This document shows positions 55,153 through 63,734 of a stretch of DNA of 64,000 nucleotides, one piece after another. Within the stretch, counting starts at the first letter, position 1; each line of letters begins with the position of its first letter. The DNA is from Methylobacterium sp. 2A (lineage in GTDB: Bacteria; Pseudomonadota; Alphaproteobacteria; Rhizobiales; Beijerinckiaceae), in the NCBI RefSeq assembly GCF_009806555.1, contig NZ_VUOK01000013.1, forward strand, positions 62,541 through 126,540. The letters are read 5' to 3'. A program made the translations under genes and the position numbers. The notes under the pieces were generated by a model. The model was given only the letters and a program-made list of their open reading frames with translations. It searched no databases and was not told where the DNA came from.

Positions 55153-55542
55153 TCAGACGAACTGGTTGAGCCCGGGGATCGAGCCGATGATCGGTCCCAT
55201 CGCGTCCTCGCCGACCTTCTCGCGGCCGAAGGCGAACAGCTCCTGACCGAGCGGCTGCATCTGGCCCATCGGCACGCCGGCCGCCATCAGCTTCTGGCCC
55301 AGCGCCATCACGCCGCCGCCCATCATGCCGCCGAGCATGCCCATCAGGCCGCCCCCGCCACCCTCGCCGGCATTGGCTTCGGCGATCAGCGATTCGGATC
55401 CCGGCAGCGCCGCGAGAAGCTGGTTCACCTCCGTCTCGGGCCCCTCCTTCTGCAGGAAGGCGAGGATGTGACCGATCGCGGTCTGGGCCGTCGCGGCGTC
55501 GAGCCCGGTACGGGCGGTCACGCGGGCGAGCAGTTCTTCCAT
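55153..55542 (-). CDS. DUF2267/DUF2780-like small helical protein
   Basis: A 129-residue protein: helical N-terminal half (MEELLARVTARTGLDAATAQ, then AIGHILAFLQKEG and VNQLLAALPGSESLIAEANA), a Gly/Met-rich middle (GEGGGGGLMGMLGGMMGGG) and a C-terminal helix (GQELFAFGREKVGEDAMGPI, ending IPGLNQF). The N-terminal pattern matches small domains of the DUF2267/DUF2780 kind that occur in many bacteria without known function. ATG at 55542 is the family-like start; a very long frame upstream is the shadow of poxB. It is divergent from poxB. Confidence 0.75.
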   Translation of the reverse strand: MEELLARVTARTGLDAATAQTAIGHILAFLQKEGPETEVNQLLAALPGSESLIAEANAGEGGGGGLMGMLGGMMGGGVMALGQKLMAAGVPMGQMQPLGQELFAFGREKVGEDAMGPIIGSIPGLNQFV

Positions 55543-55710
55543 GGTGCTGATCTCTTCGGAACGTTTCCAGACGTCCTTCGACTCTGGGGCGCCGGAAATC
55601 AAGCGCGCGGGCTGGGTTACCCGGGAAAGCCCCGCGCGCCGGCCGGTCCGGGGTGACTTCCGGGGCTCGGGTTCCACATTCCCGCGCGAGCCCGAGAGCG
55701 GAGCCCGACC

Positions 55711-57441
55711 ATGCGCATCAGCAACGTCGCCGACGTCGTCGCCGAGACCCTTCAGGAGGCGGGTGTCGCCCGCGTCTATGGCGTGGTCGGCGACAGCCTG
55801 AACGGGATCACGGAGGCGCTGCGGGCCCGGGGGCGGATCGCCTGGATCCACACGCGCCACGAGGAGGCCGCGGCCTTCGCGGCCGCCGGCGAGGCGCAGG
55901 TCACCGGCCAGCTCGCGGTCTGCGCCGGCTCCTGCGGGCCGGGCAACCTCCACCTGATCAACGGGCTGTACGACGCCCATCGGAGCCGGAGCCCGGTCCT
56001 CGCGATCGCGGCCCATATCCCGTCGCCCGAGATCGGCTCGGGCTATTTCCAGGAGACGAAGCCGACCGCGCTGTTTCGCGACTGCAGCCACTATTGCGAG
56101 CTGATCTCGGACCCGGCGCAGATGCCCTTCGTGCTGGAGAACGCGATCCGCGCCGCCGTGGGCGAGGGGGGCGTGGCGGTGATCGTCCTTCCGGGCGACA
56201 TGGCGCTCCGCGAGGCGCCGAAACGCCCGCTCGCGCCGCGGGCCGGGCTGATCCCCGCCAGGCCGGTGGTCCGGCCGGCGGATCCGGAGCTGGACGCGCT
56301 GGCCGCGCTGCTCAATGCGGGCAAGCGGGTCACCCTGCTGTGCGGGCGTGGCTGCGCCGGCGCGCATGCCGAGCTCCTGCAACTCGCCGACGCCCTCAAG
56401 AGCCCGATCGTCCACGCGCTCGGCGGCAAGGAGTTCGTGGAGTTCGACAATCCTTTCGATGTCGGCATGACCGGCCTGATCGGCTACGCGTCGGGCTACG
56501 CCGCCATGATGGCCTGCGACACGCTGCTGATGCTCGGCACGGGCTTCCCCTACAAGCAATTCTACCCGCAGGACGCGAAGGTCGTGCAGGTCGATCTCCG
56601 CCCCTCCGAGCTCGGGCGGCGCTGCCGGATCGAGCTGGGTCTCGTCGGCGATGTCGGCGCGACGCTCCGGGCGTTGCTGCCGCGGCTGAAGCCCAAGACC
56701 GACTGCTCCTTCCTGGATGCCAGCCTGAAGCACTACGCCAGGGCGCGCACCGGCCTCGACGATCTCGCCACCGGCAAGGCAGGCGGGCCGCTGCACCCGC
56801 AATACCTCGCCCGCACCATCAGTGAGGCAGCCTCGGACGACGCGATCTTCACCGCCGATGTCGGCACGCCGACGATCTGGGCGGCGCGCTACCTCGCGAT
56901 GAACGGGAAGCGGCGGCTCCTCGGCTCCTGGGTGCACGGCTCCATGGCCAACGCCCTGTCGCAGGGGATCGGTGCGCAGGCGTGCCAGCCGGACCGGCAG
57001 GTGATCGCGCTGTGCGGCGATGGCGGCTTCGCCATGCTGATGGGTGACTTTCTGACGTTGCGGCAGCACCGCCTGCCGTTGAAGGTCGTGATCTTCAACA
57101 ACGGCACGCTCGGCTTCGTCGAGCTGGAGATGAAGGCTGCCGGCTACCTTGAGACCGGCGTCGCCCTCGACAATCCGGACTTCGCCGCGATGTCGCGGGC
57201 GGCCGGGATCTTCGCCCTGCGGGTCGAGGATCCCGCCGAGCTGCCGGGCGCGATGCGCGAGTTCCTGGCCTTCGACGGCCCCTCGCTGCTCGACGTCCGC
57301 ACCGCCCGCAACGAGCTGTCGATGCCGCCCAAGATCGACGGGCAGCAGATGAAGGGCTTCAGCCTCTATGTGCTCCGCGCGGTGATGGATGGACGCGGTG
57401 ACGCGGTCCTCGACCTCGCCAAGACCAACCTCATCCGGTAG
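55711..57441 (+). CDS. poxB: Pyruvate dehydrogenase (quinone) / pyruvate oxidase PoxB
   Basis: A 576-residue ThDP- and FAD-dependent enzyme oxidising pyruvate to acetate and CO2 with quinone as acceptor. Domains: N-terminal Pyr domain (VYGVVGDSLNGITEALRARG, catalytic Glu in HTRHEEAAAFAAAG), central FAD-binding domain, C-terminal PP domain with CGDGGFAMLMGDFLTLRQHR (GDG...NN metal/ThDP motif, the NN being FNNGTLGF). A C-terminal helix (QQMKGFSLYVLRAVMDGRGD) is comparable to the membrane-binding end of E. coli PoxB. It precedes lutA by 65 bases on the same strand. Confidence 0.94.
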   Translation: MRISNVADVVAETLQEAGVARVYGVVGDSLNGITEALRARGRIAWIHTRHEEAAAFAAAGEAQVTGQLAVCAGSCGPGNLHLINGLYDAHRSRSPVLAIAAHIPSPEIGSGYFQETKPTALFRDCSHYCELISDPAQMPFVLENAIRAAVGEGGVAVIVLPGDMALREAPKRPLAPRAGLIPARPVVRPADPELDALAALLNAGKRVTLLCGRGCAGAHAELLQLADALKSPIVHALGGKEFVEFDNPFDVGMTGLIGYASGYAAMMACDTLLMLGTGFPYKQFYPQDAKVVQVDLRPSELGRRCRIELGLVGDVGATLRALLPRLKPKTDCSFLDASLKHYARARTGLDDLATGKAGGPLHPQYLARTISEAASDDAIFTADVGTPTIWAARYLAMNGKRRLLGSWVHGSMANALSQGIGAQACQPDRQVIALCGDGGFAMLMGDFLTLRQHRLPLKVVIFNNGTLGFVELEMKAAGYLETGVALDNPDFAAMSRAAGIFALRVEDPAELPGAMREFLAFDGPSLLDVRTARNELSMPPKIDGQQMKGFSLYVLRAVMDGRGDAVLDLAKTNLIR

Positions 57442-57506
57442 ACGACCAGTATCAGTCTCGAACCGTTCCAGACCAACGGGGCGGCGATGCAGGGAGGTGC
57501 CGGACC

Positions 57507-58250
57507 ATGCGGGTCGGCCTGTTCGTGCCGTGCTACGTCGATGCCTTCGAGCCGGAGGTCGGAATCGCCACGCTGGAGCTGCTGGAGCGGCTTGGCTGCA
57601 CGGTGGAGTATCCGTTCGACCAGACCTGCTGCGGCCAGCCGATGACCAACACCGGCTGCCACGCCGAGGCCGCCGCGACCGAGGCTCTGTTCGTCAAGAA
57701 TTTTTCGGGCTTCGACTATGTCGTGGCGCCCTCCGGATCCTGCGTCCATCAGGTCCGCGAGCACCTGACCGCGATTCCGCAGACCGACGAGGTCCGCCAC
57801 GTCCGGGCCAGCACCTACGAGCTGGTGGAGTTCCTGCACGACGTGCTCAAGGTCGAGGCGCTGCCCTGGGCGAGCTTCCCCCACAAGGTCGCCTACCACA
57901 CCAACTGCAACGCGCTGCGCGGCATTCACCATGCGCGGCCCTCTGAGTTGGTGAAGCCCTATTACTCGAAGCCCCTCGACCTGCTGCGCCTCGTCGACGG
58001 CGTCGAGCTGGTCGATCTCGCCCGGCCCGACGAATGCTGCGGCTTCGGCGGGACCTTCTCGGTGTTCGAGCCCGCGGTCTCGGCCAAGATGGGCTACGAC
58101 AAGGTCGCCGATCAGAACCGGGCCGGGGCCGAATACGTGGTCTCGGCCGATTCCTCCTGTCTCATGCACCAGAAGGGCTGCGCCGAGCGCCTGGGGCTGC
58201 CGCTGAAGTACATCCACATCGCGCAGGTGCTGAACGGAGCCGCCGCATGA
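57507..58250 (+). CDS. lutA: Lactate utilization protein LutA ((Fe-S)-binding, CCG domain)
   Basis: A 247-residue protein with two CCG (cysteine-rich) domains: TCCGQPMTNTGCHAEAAATE and ECCGFGGTFSVFEPAVSAKM. It is the LldE/LutA subunit that, with LutB and LutC, oxidises L-lactate to pyruvate. It follows a GGAGGTG ribosome binding site. Its stop overlaps the lutB start by 4 bp, a sign of coupled translation. Position 65 bases after poxB suggests one transcript. Confidence 0.95.
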   Translation: MRVGLFVPCYVDAFEPEVGIATLELLERLGCTVEYPFDQTCCGQPMTNTGCHAEAAATEALFVKNFSGFDYVVAPSGSCVHQVREHLTAIPQTDEVRHVRASTYELVEFLHDVLKVEALPWASFPHKVAYHTNCNALRGIHHARPSELVKPYYSKPLDLLRLVDGVELVDLARPDECCGFGGTFSVFEPAVSAKMGYDKVADQNRAGAEYVVSADSSCLMHQKGCAERLGLPLKYIHIAQVLNGAAA

Positions 58251-59818
58251 GCGTCGAGGATCTCAATCCCCGCGAGCGCGAGGGCGTCATCCACCCCGAG
58301 GTGCGCGCCCGCGACGACGAGAGCGAGCGCTCTCAGGACGGCGCCCGGCTCCAGCACGCCGAGGCCGCCTCGAAGCCGATCCGCGCCCCGCAGATCCGCG
58401 AGCCCCAGCCCCGCGGCGCCAAGATCCGCGGCGACCGGCCGATCGATCAGTCCGAGGCCGCCGAGCGCTTCCTCGCCGCGCCGCTCCATCAGGCCGCCCA
58501 CGACGAGCGCCTGTGGGACCTGCGCAAGAAGCGCGACGCCTCGGCCCACGGCATTCCCGAATGGGAGGAGCTGCGCGAGCTCGCCTCGCAGATCAAGACG
58601 CACACGCTGAGCCACCTCGACCAGTACCTTGAGCAGTTCGAGGCCGCCGCGAAGGCCAACGGCGTCCACGTCCACTGGGCGCGGGACGGGGCCGATCACA
58701 ACCGGATCGTCCTGGAGATCCTGCGCAGCCACGGCGCCAGGGCCCTGGTGAAGTCGAAGTCGATGCTCACCGAGGAATGCGGGTTCCGCCATCACATGGC
58801 GGCCAGCGGCATCGAGATCATCGAGACCGATCTCGGCGAGCGGATCCAGCAGCTCGACAACGAGGAGCCGAGCCACGTCGTCGCCCCGGCGGTCCACAAG
58901 ACCCGGATGGACGTGGCCGAGGTTTTCGCGAAGACGCTCGGCACCGACCCCGACAACGACGACGCCCATTACCTCGCCGAGAGCCAGCGCGAGACGACCC
59001 GGCCCTACATCCTGAAGGCCGATGCCGGCATGACCGGCTGCAACTTCGCCATTGCTGAGACCGGCTCGGTCGTCACCTGCACCAACGAGGGCAATGCCGA
59101 CCTCTCCGGCAACGTGCCGCCGCTGCAGATCCACTCGATCGGCATCGAGAAGATCATCCCGAAGGTCGAGCATCTCGGCGTGTTCATCCGGCTGCTGTCG
59201 CGTTCGGCGCTCGGCTCGCCGATCACCCAGTACACCTCGCATTTCCGCAAACCGCGGAAGGGCACCGAAATGCACTATGTGCTGGTCGATAACGGCCGCT
59301 CCGAGCGTCTCGGCATGGAGGAGTTCTGGACCTCCCTGAAGTGCATCCGCTGCGGCGCCTGCATGAATACCTGCCCGGTCTACCGGCGCTCGGGCGGCCT
59401 CTCCTATGGAGCGACCTATTCGGGGCCGATCGGGCTGATCATCGACCCGACCTTCAACAAGCGGAAATATTCGACCCTGCCGTTTTCCTCGACGATGAAC
59501 GGCTCCTGCACCAACGTCTGCCCGGTGAAGATCAACATCCACGAGCAGATTTTTGCGTGGCGCAAGGTGCTGGTCGAGGAGCACCAGATCCCGGCGCTCA
59601 AGCAGGGGATGATGAAGGCCGCCGGCGCGGTGCTCTCCCGCCCCGTGGCCTACCGGGCGGCGATCGGCGCGGCGGATTCGGCGCTGAAGGTGCTGCCGCG
59701 CTTCGCGGTCTACAATCCGCTCAACACCTGGGGGAAGAAGCGGGAAATGCCGGACGCCCCGCGCCAGACCTTCCACGCGTGGTACAAGCAGAACCGGATG
59801 AAGGGCACGCAGCCATGA
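58247..59818 (+). CDS. lutB: Lactate utilization iron-sulfur protein LutB
   Basis: A 523-residue LldF/LutB protein. The LUD domain starts near residue 100 (DERLWDLRKKRDASAHGIPE), and the two 4Fe-4S motifs are LKCIRCGACMNTCPVYRRSG and SCTNVCPVKINIHEQI. The C-terminus (RQTFHAWYKQNRMKG) is typical. The first 80 residues are a charged, Arg/Glu-rich extension (for example NPREREGVIHPEVRARDDES) that I do not recall from standard LutB and that looks disordered. ATG at 58247 overlaps lutA by 4 bp; a later start would break that overlap, so the extension seems real. Confidence 0.94.
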   Translation: MSVEDLNPREREGVIHPEVRARDDESERSQDGARLQHAEAASKPIRAPQIREPQPRGAKIRGDRPIDQSEAAERFLAAPLHQAAHDERLWDLRKKRDASAHGIPEWEELRELASQIKTHTLSHLDQYLEQFEAAAKANGVHVHWARDGADHNRIVLEILRSHGARALVKSKSMLTEECGFRHHMAASGIEIIETDLGERIQQLDNEEPSHVVAPAVHKTRMDVAEVFAKTLGTDPDNDDAHYLAESQRETTRPYILKADAGMTGCNFAIAETGSVVTCTNEGNADLSGNVPPLQIHSIGIEKIIPKVEHLGVFIRLLSRSALGSPITQYTSHFRKPRKGTEMHYVLVDNGRSERLGMEEFWTSLKCIRCGACMNTCPVYRRSGGLSYGATYSGPIGLIIDPTFNKRKYSTLPFSSTMNGSCTNVCPVKINIHEQIFAWRKVLVEEHQIPALKQGMMKAAGAVLSRPVAYRAAIGAADSALKVLPRFAVYNPLNTWGKKREMPDAPRQTFHAWYKQNRMKGTQP

Positions 59819-60408
59819 GCGCCCGCGACGCGATCCTCGCCGATATCCGCCGGAACCGGCCGGCCGGCGACTTCCCGCTGCCGGAGGTGCCGCTGTTCGC
59901 GCCGCTCATCGGCGACGATCTCGTGGCCGAGTTCGGAGAGCGCCTGAAGCGCATGGGCGGCCGCGTGGCCGAACCACAGGCCGGTGACATCTTTGCGGGC
60001 GTGCGCGAGCGGCTCGACGGCGCGAAGGTCGTCGCCTCGGCGGTCCCGGAGCTGACGGGCAACCGCGACCTGCGGGCGGTGCGCTATCCGCAGGAGGTCG
60101 AGGATGTCGACGTGGCGGTGGTCCGGGCCGTGTTCGGCATCGCCGAGACGGGCTCGGTCCTGTTCACGCAGGACCAGCTGATCGTGAATGCCGTCGCTTA
60201 TCTCGCCCAGCACCTCGTCGTGCTGCTCGACCCCGCCGACATCCTGCCGAACGTCCAGGCGGCCTATCGCCGGCCGGAATTCGGCCGCTCCGCCTACGCG
60301 GTGCTGCATACCGGCCCTTCGGCCACCGCCGATATCGAGGGCGTGCTGATCCACGGGGCGCAAGGGGTGCGCTCGCTCACGGTGGTGATGCAGCCGAAAA
60401 CAGCCTGA
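59815..60408 (+). CDS. lutC: Lactate utilization protein LutC (LUD domain)
   Basis: A 197-residue LUD-domain protein, third subunit of the lactate-oxidising complex. It shows VRAVFGIAETGSVLFTQDQL and the C-terminal GPSATADIEGVLIHGAQGVR, both conserved in LutC/YkgG. Start ATG at 59815 overlaps the lutB stop by 4 bp. The set poxB-lutA-lutB-lutC is complete. No lactate permease or GntR/LldR regulator is visible in the window. Confidence 0.95.
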   Translation: MSARDAILADIRRNRPAGDFPLPEVPLFAPLIGDDLVAEFGERLKRMGGRVAEPQAGDIFAGVRERLDGAKVVASAVPELTGNRDLRAVRYPQEVEDVDVAVVRAVFGIAETGSVLFTQDQLIVNAVAYLAQHLVVLLDPADILPNVQAAYRRPEFGRSAYAVLHTGPSATADIEGVLIHGAQGVRSLTVVMQPKTA

Positions 60409-60478
60409 GGCGGAACCCGCGATCGGGCGCGACCTTTGCTTGGGCGACGAATAGGAAGTCGTCCGGCAAGGAGATCCG

Positions 60479-61339
60479 ATGCGCTACACGCTTGGTTGCA
60501 GCCTGTCCTACAATATCCTCTCGGATACGACCTTCATCTTCAATCTGGAGGTGGCCAGGCTGAAGAGCGTCGAGATCCTGAGCGAGAGCCTGGTCCTGAC
60601 GCCCGACCTGAAGCGCGACATCTACATAACGCCCGACCTCCAGAACCGCTATCTCGGCCTCAATGTCCCCACGGGCCAGTTCGCCCTGGAATACAATGCC
60701 GAGGTGGACCTCACCGTGCACCGGGCCGATCCGGCGAGCATCAACGAGACGCCGGTCGGGCAACTGCCCCTCGACATCCTGCCCTTCCTGCTGCCGAGCC
60801 GCTTCGTCTCCTCCGACCGGCTGACGCCGTTCGCGCTGGCCGAGTTCGGCGCGCTGCCGAAGGGCCATGCGCGCGTGAACCAGATCTGCAACTGGATCCA
60901 CGATCACATCACCTATCAGCCCGGCACCAGCGACGGCGAGACGACCGCGGACGAGTCGCTGCTCAAACGCGCCGGCGTCTGCCGCGATTTCGCGCATATC
61001 GGCACCGCCTTCTGCCGGGCTCTGGGCATCCCCGCCCGTTTCGTGAGCTGCTACGCGCACGGCCTCGTGCCGAGCGATTTCCACGCGGTGTTCGAGGCCT
61101 ATCTCGACGGGCGCTGGTGGCTGTTCGACGCCACGCGGCAGGCCGATCTCGACGGTCTCGTCCGGATCGGCGTCGGCCGCGACGCCGCCGAGATCGCGTT
61201 CTCGACGCCCTTCGGCAACATGCAGCCGGTGAACCAGCAGGTGCGGATCCAGCGCTCGGACGGGCTGGGCAGCCCGATGCCGCGCACCGTGGACGCGATC
61301 TCCACGGAGATCCCCGCGCCGCACGCCGGGGCGGCCTGA
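60479..61339 (+). CDS. Transglutaminase-like cysteine protease family protein
   Basis: A 286-residue protein with an N-terminal strand domain (residues 1-90; LGCSLSYNILSDTTFIFNLE) and a C-terminal transglutaminase-like core. The catalytic Cys is in KRAGVCRDFAHIGTAFCRAL (about residue 167), the His in SDFHAVFEAYLDGRWW and the Asp in LFDATRQADL, completing a Cys-His-Asp triad. Such proteins in alphaproteobacteria are cytoplasmic hydrolases or crosslinkers of unknown target. No signal peptide. ATG at 60479 follows an AAGGAGATC ribosome binding site. Not obviously part of the lut operon (70 bases away). Confidence 0.9.
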   Translation: MRYTLGCSLSYNILSDTTFIFNLEVARLKSVEILSESLVLTPDLKRDIYITPDLQNRYLGLNVPTGQFALEYNAEVDLTVHRADPASINETPVGQLPLDILPFLLPSRFVSSDRLTPFALAEFGALPKGHARVNQICNWIHDHITYQPGTSDGETTADESLLKRAGVCRDFAHIGTAFCRALGIPARFVSCYAHGLVPSDFHAVFEAYLDGRWWLFDATRQADLDGLVRIGVGRDAAEIAFSTPFGNMQPVNQQVRIQRSDGLGSPMPRTVDAISTEIPAPHAGAA

Positions 61340-62003
61340 ACGGGCTTGTTCTGCGCCGCCACAGGCGGTCATCGGGCGATCCGGCCGGCTGTCAGGCCGC
61401 GCGCCGGATGATGCGGATCGGCCCGCGCGGGTGGCGGCAAATGCGCCCTCACACGTGCGTGGCGCATCCGGCATGACGCAAGAGGCCTGAGGTCGAACGC
61501 GTCAAAGCTCAGATGCGCAATCGTCCTGGGCGCCGATTCGGCAGTCGAAGAACAGCCTGCCGCAAACGTCCAGGGCTCTTCACGCGTGCGAAGAACCGTC
61601 TATCATTTCATCAAAGACTGAGAACAGCGTCTTAACCCGGTCGATGATCCCTTCCGCGGGCGCCGGAGATCGGCCGGTCCCGCCATTTCTCTTGCCCTGA
61701 ATTGACGTGTTCTTGATCGATCGGCATTGGGTGAATTCCGCCCAAGCGTGGCTGTGGCGGGGTCGCAACACCGTAAAACGATCCCGGGTCCGCCCCGAGA
61801 CCTGCCCGTAAACGCCGCGATCCCGCCATAGTCCGGGCCCACCTCAACATCCGCGGTAAACGGCAATCTCGACAACGCTTTACCGTTAATGAACGAGGTT
61901 TCCCGAGCACGCGGATGACGAGTCCGGCGCGTCGCGAACGGCGAGGCGCCGCGGTCTTTCGCACAGTCTTGGGATTGGTGGTGCGAAGGCTCCGTCCGGG
62001 CTC
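61340..62003. other. Intergenic region upstream of ilvD, no gene assigned
   Basis: About 664 bases. Several short frames exist on the minus strand, for example 61580-61771 (ends DRVKTLFSVFDEMIDGSSHA), but none has a recognised family or clear ribosome binding site. Locally lower GC at about 61590-61640 and 61845-61900. It should carry the ilvD promoter and any leader; no attenuator peptide rich in Ile, Val or Leu codons was seen. Confidence 0.5.
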
Positions 62004-63734
62004 ATGGTGACGCGTTTGAACGACAAGTCGAAGCTGCCGAGCCGCCACGTCACCGAGGGGCCGGACCGCGCGCCGCACCGCTCCTATCTCTACGCCATGG
62101 GTCTGACCCGCGAGCAGATCCACCAGCCGCTCGTCGGCGTCGCCTCCTGCTGGAACGAGGCCGCGCCCTGCAACATCTCGCTGATGCGGCAGGCGCAGGC
62201 GGTCAAGAAGGGGGTCGCCGCCGCCAACGGCACGCCGCGCGAGTTCTGCACCATCACGGTGACCGACGGCATCGCCATGGGCCATGGCGGCATGCGCGCC
62301 TCGCTGCCGTCGCGCGAGGTCATCGCCGATTCGGTCGAGCTGACCATGCGCGGCCACGCCTACGACGCGCTGGTGGGCTTGGCCGGCTGCGACAAGTCGC
62401 TGCCCGGCATGATGATGGCCATGGTGCGCCTCAACGTGCCGTCGATCTTCATCTACGGCGGCTCGATCCTGCCCGGCTCGTTCCGCGGCAAGCCCGTGAC
62501 GGTCCAGGACCTGTTCGAGGCGGTCGGCAAGGTCGCGGTCGGCGACATGAGCCTGGAAGATCTCGACGAGCTGGAGCAGGTCGCCTGCCCCTCGGCCGGG
62601 GCCTGCGGCGCGCAGTTCACCGCCAACACGATGGCGACCGTCTCCGAGGCGATCGGCCTCGCGCTGCCCTACTCGGCCGGCGCCCCGGCGCCCTACGAGA
62701 TCCGGGACAAGTTCTGCGCCACCGCCGGCGAGAAGGTGATGGAGCTGCTGGCCAAGCAGATCCGCCCGCGCGACATCGTCACCCGCAAGGCCCTGGAGAA
62801 CGCCGCGACCGTGGTGGCGGCCTCCGGCGGCTCGACCAACGCCGCCCTCCATCTGCCGGCGATCGCCCATGAATGCGGCATCGAATTCACGCTGTTCGAC
62901 GTGGCCGAGATCTTCCGGCGCACGCCTTACATCGCCGACCTGAAGCCGGGCGGGCGCTACGTCGCCAAGGACATGTTCGAGGTCGGCGGCATCCCGCTCC
63001 TCATGAAGACGCTGCTCGATCACGGCTTCATGCACGGCGACTGCATGACGGTCACCGGCCGCACCATCGCGGAGAACATGGACCGGGTGACCTGGAACCC
63101 GGATCAGGACGTGGTCTACCCGGCCAACCGCCCGATCACGCCGACCGGCGGTGTCGTCGGCCTGAAGGGCAACCTCGCCCCCGAGGGCGCGATCGTGAAG
63201 GTCGCCGGCATGCCGACCGAGAAGCAGGTCTTCACCGGCCCGGCGCGTGTGTTCGACGGCGAGGAGGCCTGCTTCGCGGCGGTGCAGTCACGGACCTACA
63301 AGGAAGGCGAAGTCCTCGTCATCCGCTACGAGGGACCGCGCGGCGGCCCCGGCATGCGCGAGATGCTGTCGACCACCGCGGCCCTCTACGGCCAGGGCAT
63401 GGGCGACAAGGTCGCGCTGATCACGGACGGGCGCTTCTCCGGTGCGACGCGCGGCTTCTGCGTCGGCCATGTCGGGCCCGAGGCGGCGGTCGGCGGCCCG
63501 ATCGGCCTGATCCGCGACGGCGACATGATCACCCTGGACGCGATCCAGGGCACGCTCAGCGTCGCGCTGTCGGACGAGGAACTCGCCGAGCGTCGAAAAG
63601 CCTGGGCGCCGCGGGCCAACACCGCGACCTCCGGCTATCTCTGGAAATACGCGCAGGGCGTCGGCCCGGCGCTCTACGGCGCCGTCACGCACCCCGGAGG
63701 TGCCAAGGAGACGCAGAGCTATGCGGACGTCTAG
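62004..63734 (+). CDS. ilvD: Dihydroxy-acid dehydratase
   Basis: Catalyses the third step of isoleucine and valine synthesis, dehydrating dihydroxy acids with an iron-sulfur cluster. A 576-residue IlvD/Edd protein with VGVASCWNEAAPCNISLMRQ, LAGCDKSLPGMMMAMVRLNV and ACPSAGACGAQFTANTMATV, whose cysteines hold the cluster, and DGRFSGATRGFCVGHVGPEA in the C-terminal domain. ATG at 62004 gives the family-like N-terminus (SRHVTEGPDRAPHRSYLYAM). The stop is overlapped by the next gene's start at 63721. Confidence 0.97.
   Translation: MVTRLNDKSKLPSRHVTEGPDRAPHRSYLYAMGLTREQIHQPLVGVASCWNEAAPCNISLMRQAQAVKKGVAAANGTPREFCTITVTDGIAMGHGGMRASLPSREVIADSVELTMRGHAYDALVGLAGCDKSLPGMMMAMVRLNVPSIFIYGGSILPGSFRGKPVTVQDLFEAVGKVAVGDMSLEDLDELEQVACPSAGACGAQFTANTMATVSEAIGLALPYSAGAPAPYEIRDKFCATAGEKVMELLAKQIRPRDIVTRKALENAATVVAASGGSTNAALHLPAIAHECGIEFTLFDVAEIFRRTPYIADLKPGGRYVAKDMFEVGGIPLLMKTLLDHGFMHGDCMTVTGRTIAENMDRVTWNPDQDVVYPANRPITPTGGVVGLKGNLAPEGAIVKVAGMPTEKQVFTGPARVFDGEEACFAAVQSRTYKEGEVLVIRYEGPRGGPGMREMLSTTAALYGQGMGDKVALITDGRFSGATRGFCVGHVGPEAAVGGPIGLIRDGDMITLDAIQGTLSVALSDEELAERRKAWAPRANTATSGYLWKYAQGVGPALYGAVTHPGGAKETQSYADV

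Noticed and set aside
61580..61771. 63-codon minus-strand frame upstream of ilvD
   Set aside because: Weak codon bias, no clear ribosome binding site or family. Kept only as a note in the intergenic entry.
61340..62003. Riboswitch or branched-chain amino acid attenuator upstream of ilvD
   Set aside because: No leader peptide with clustered Ile, Val or Leu codons and no recognisable riboswitch core could be drawn.
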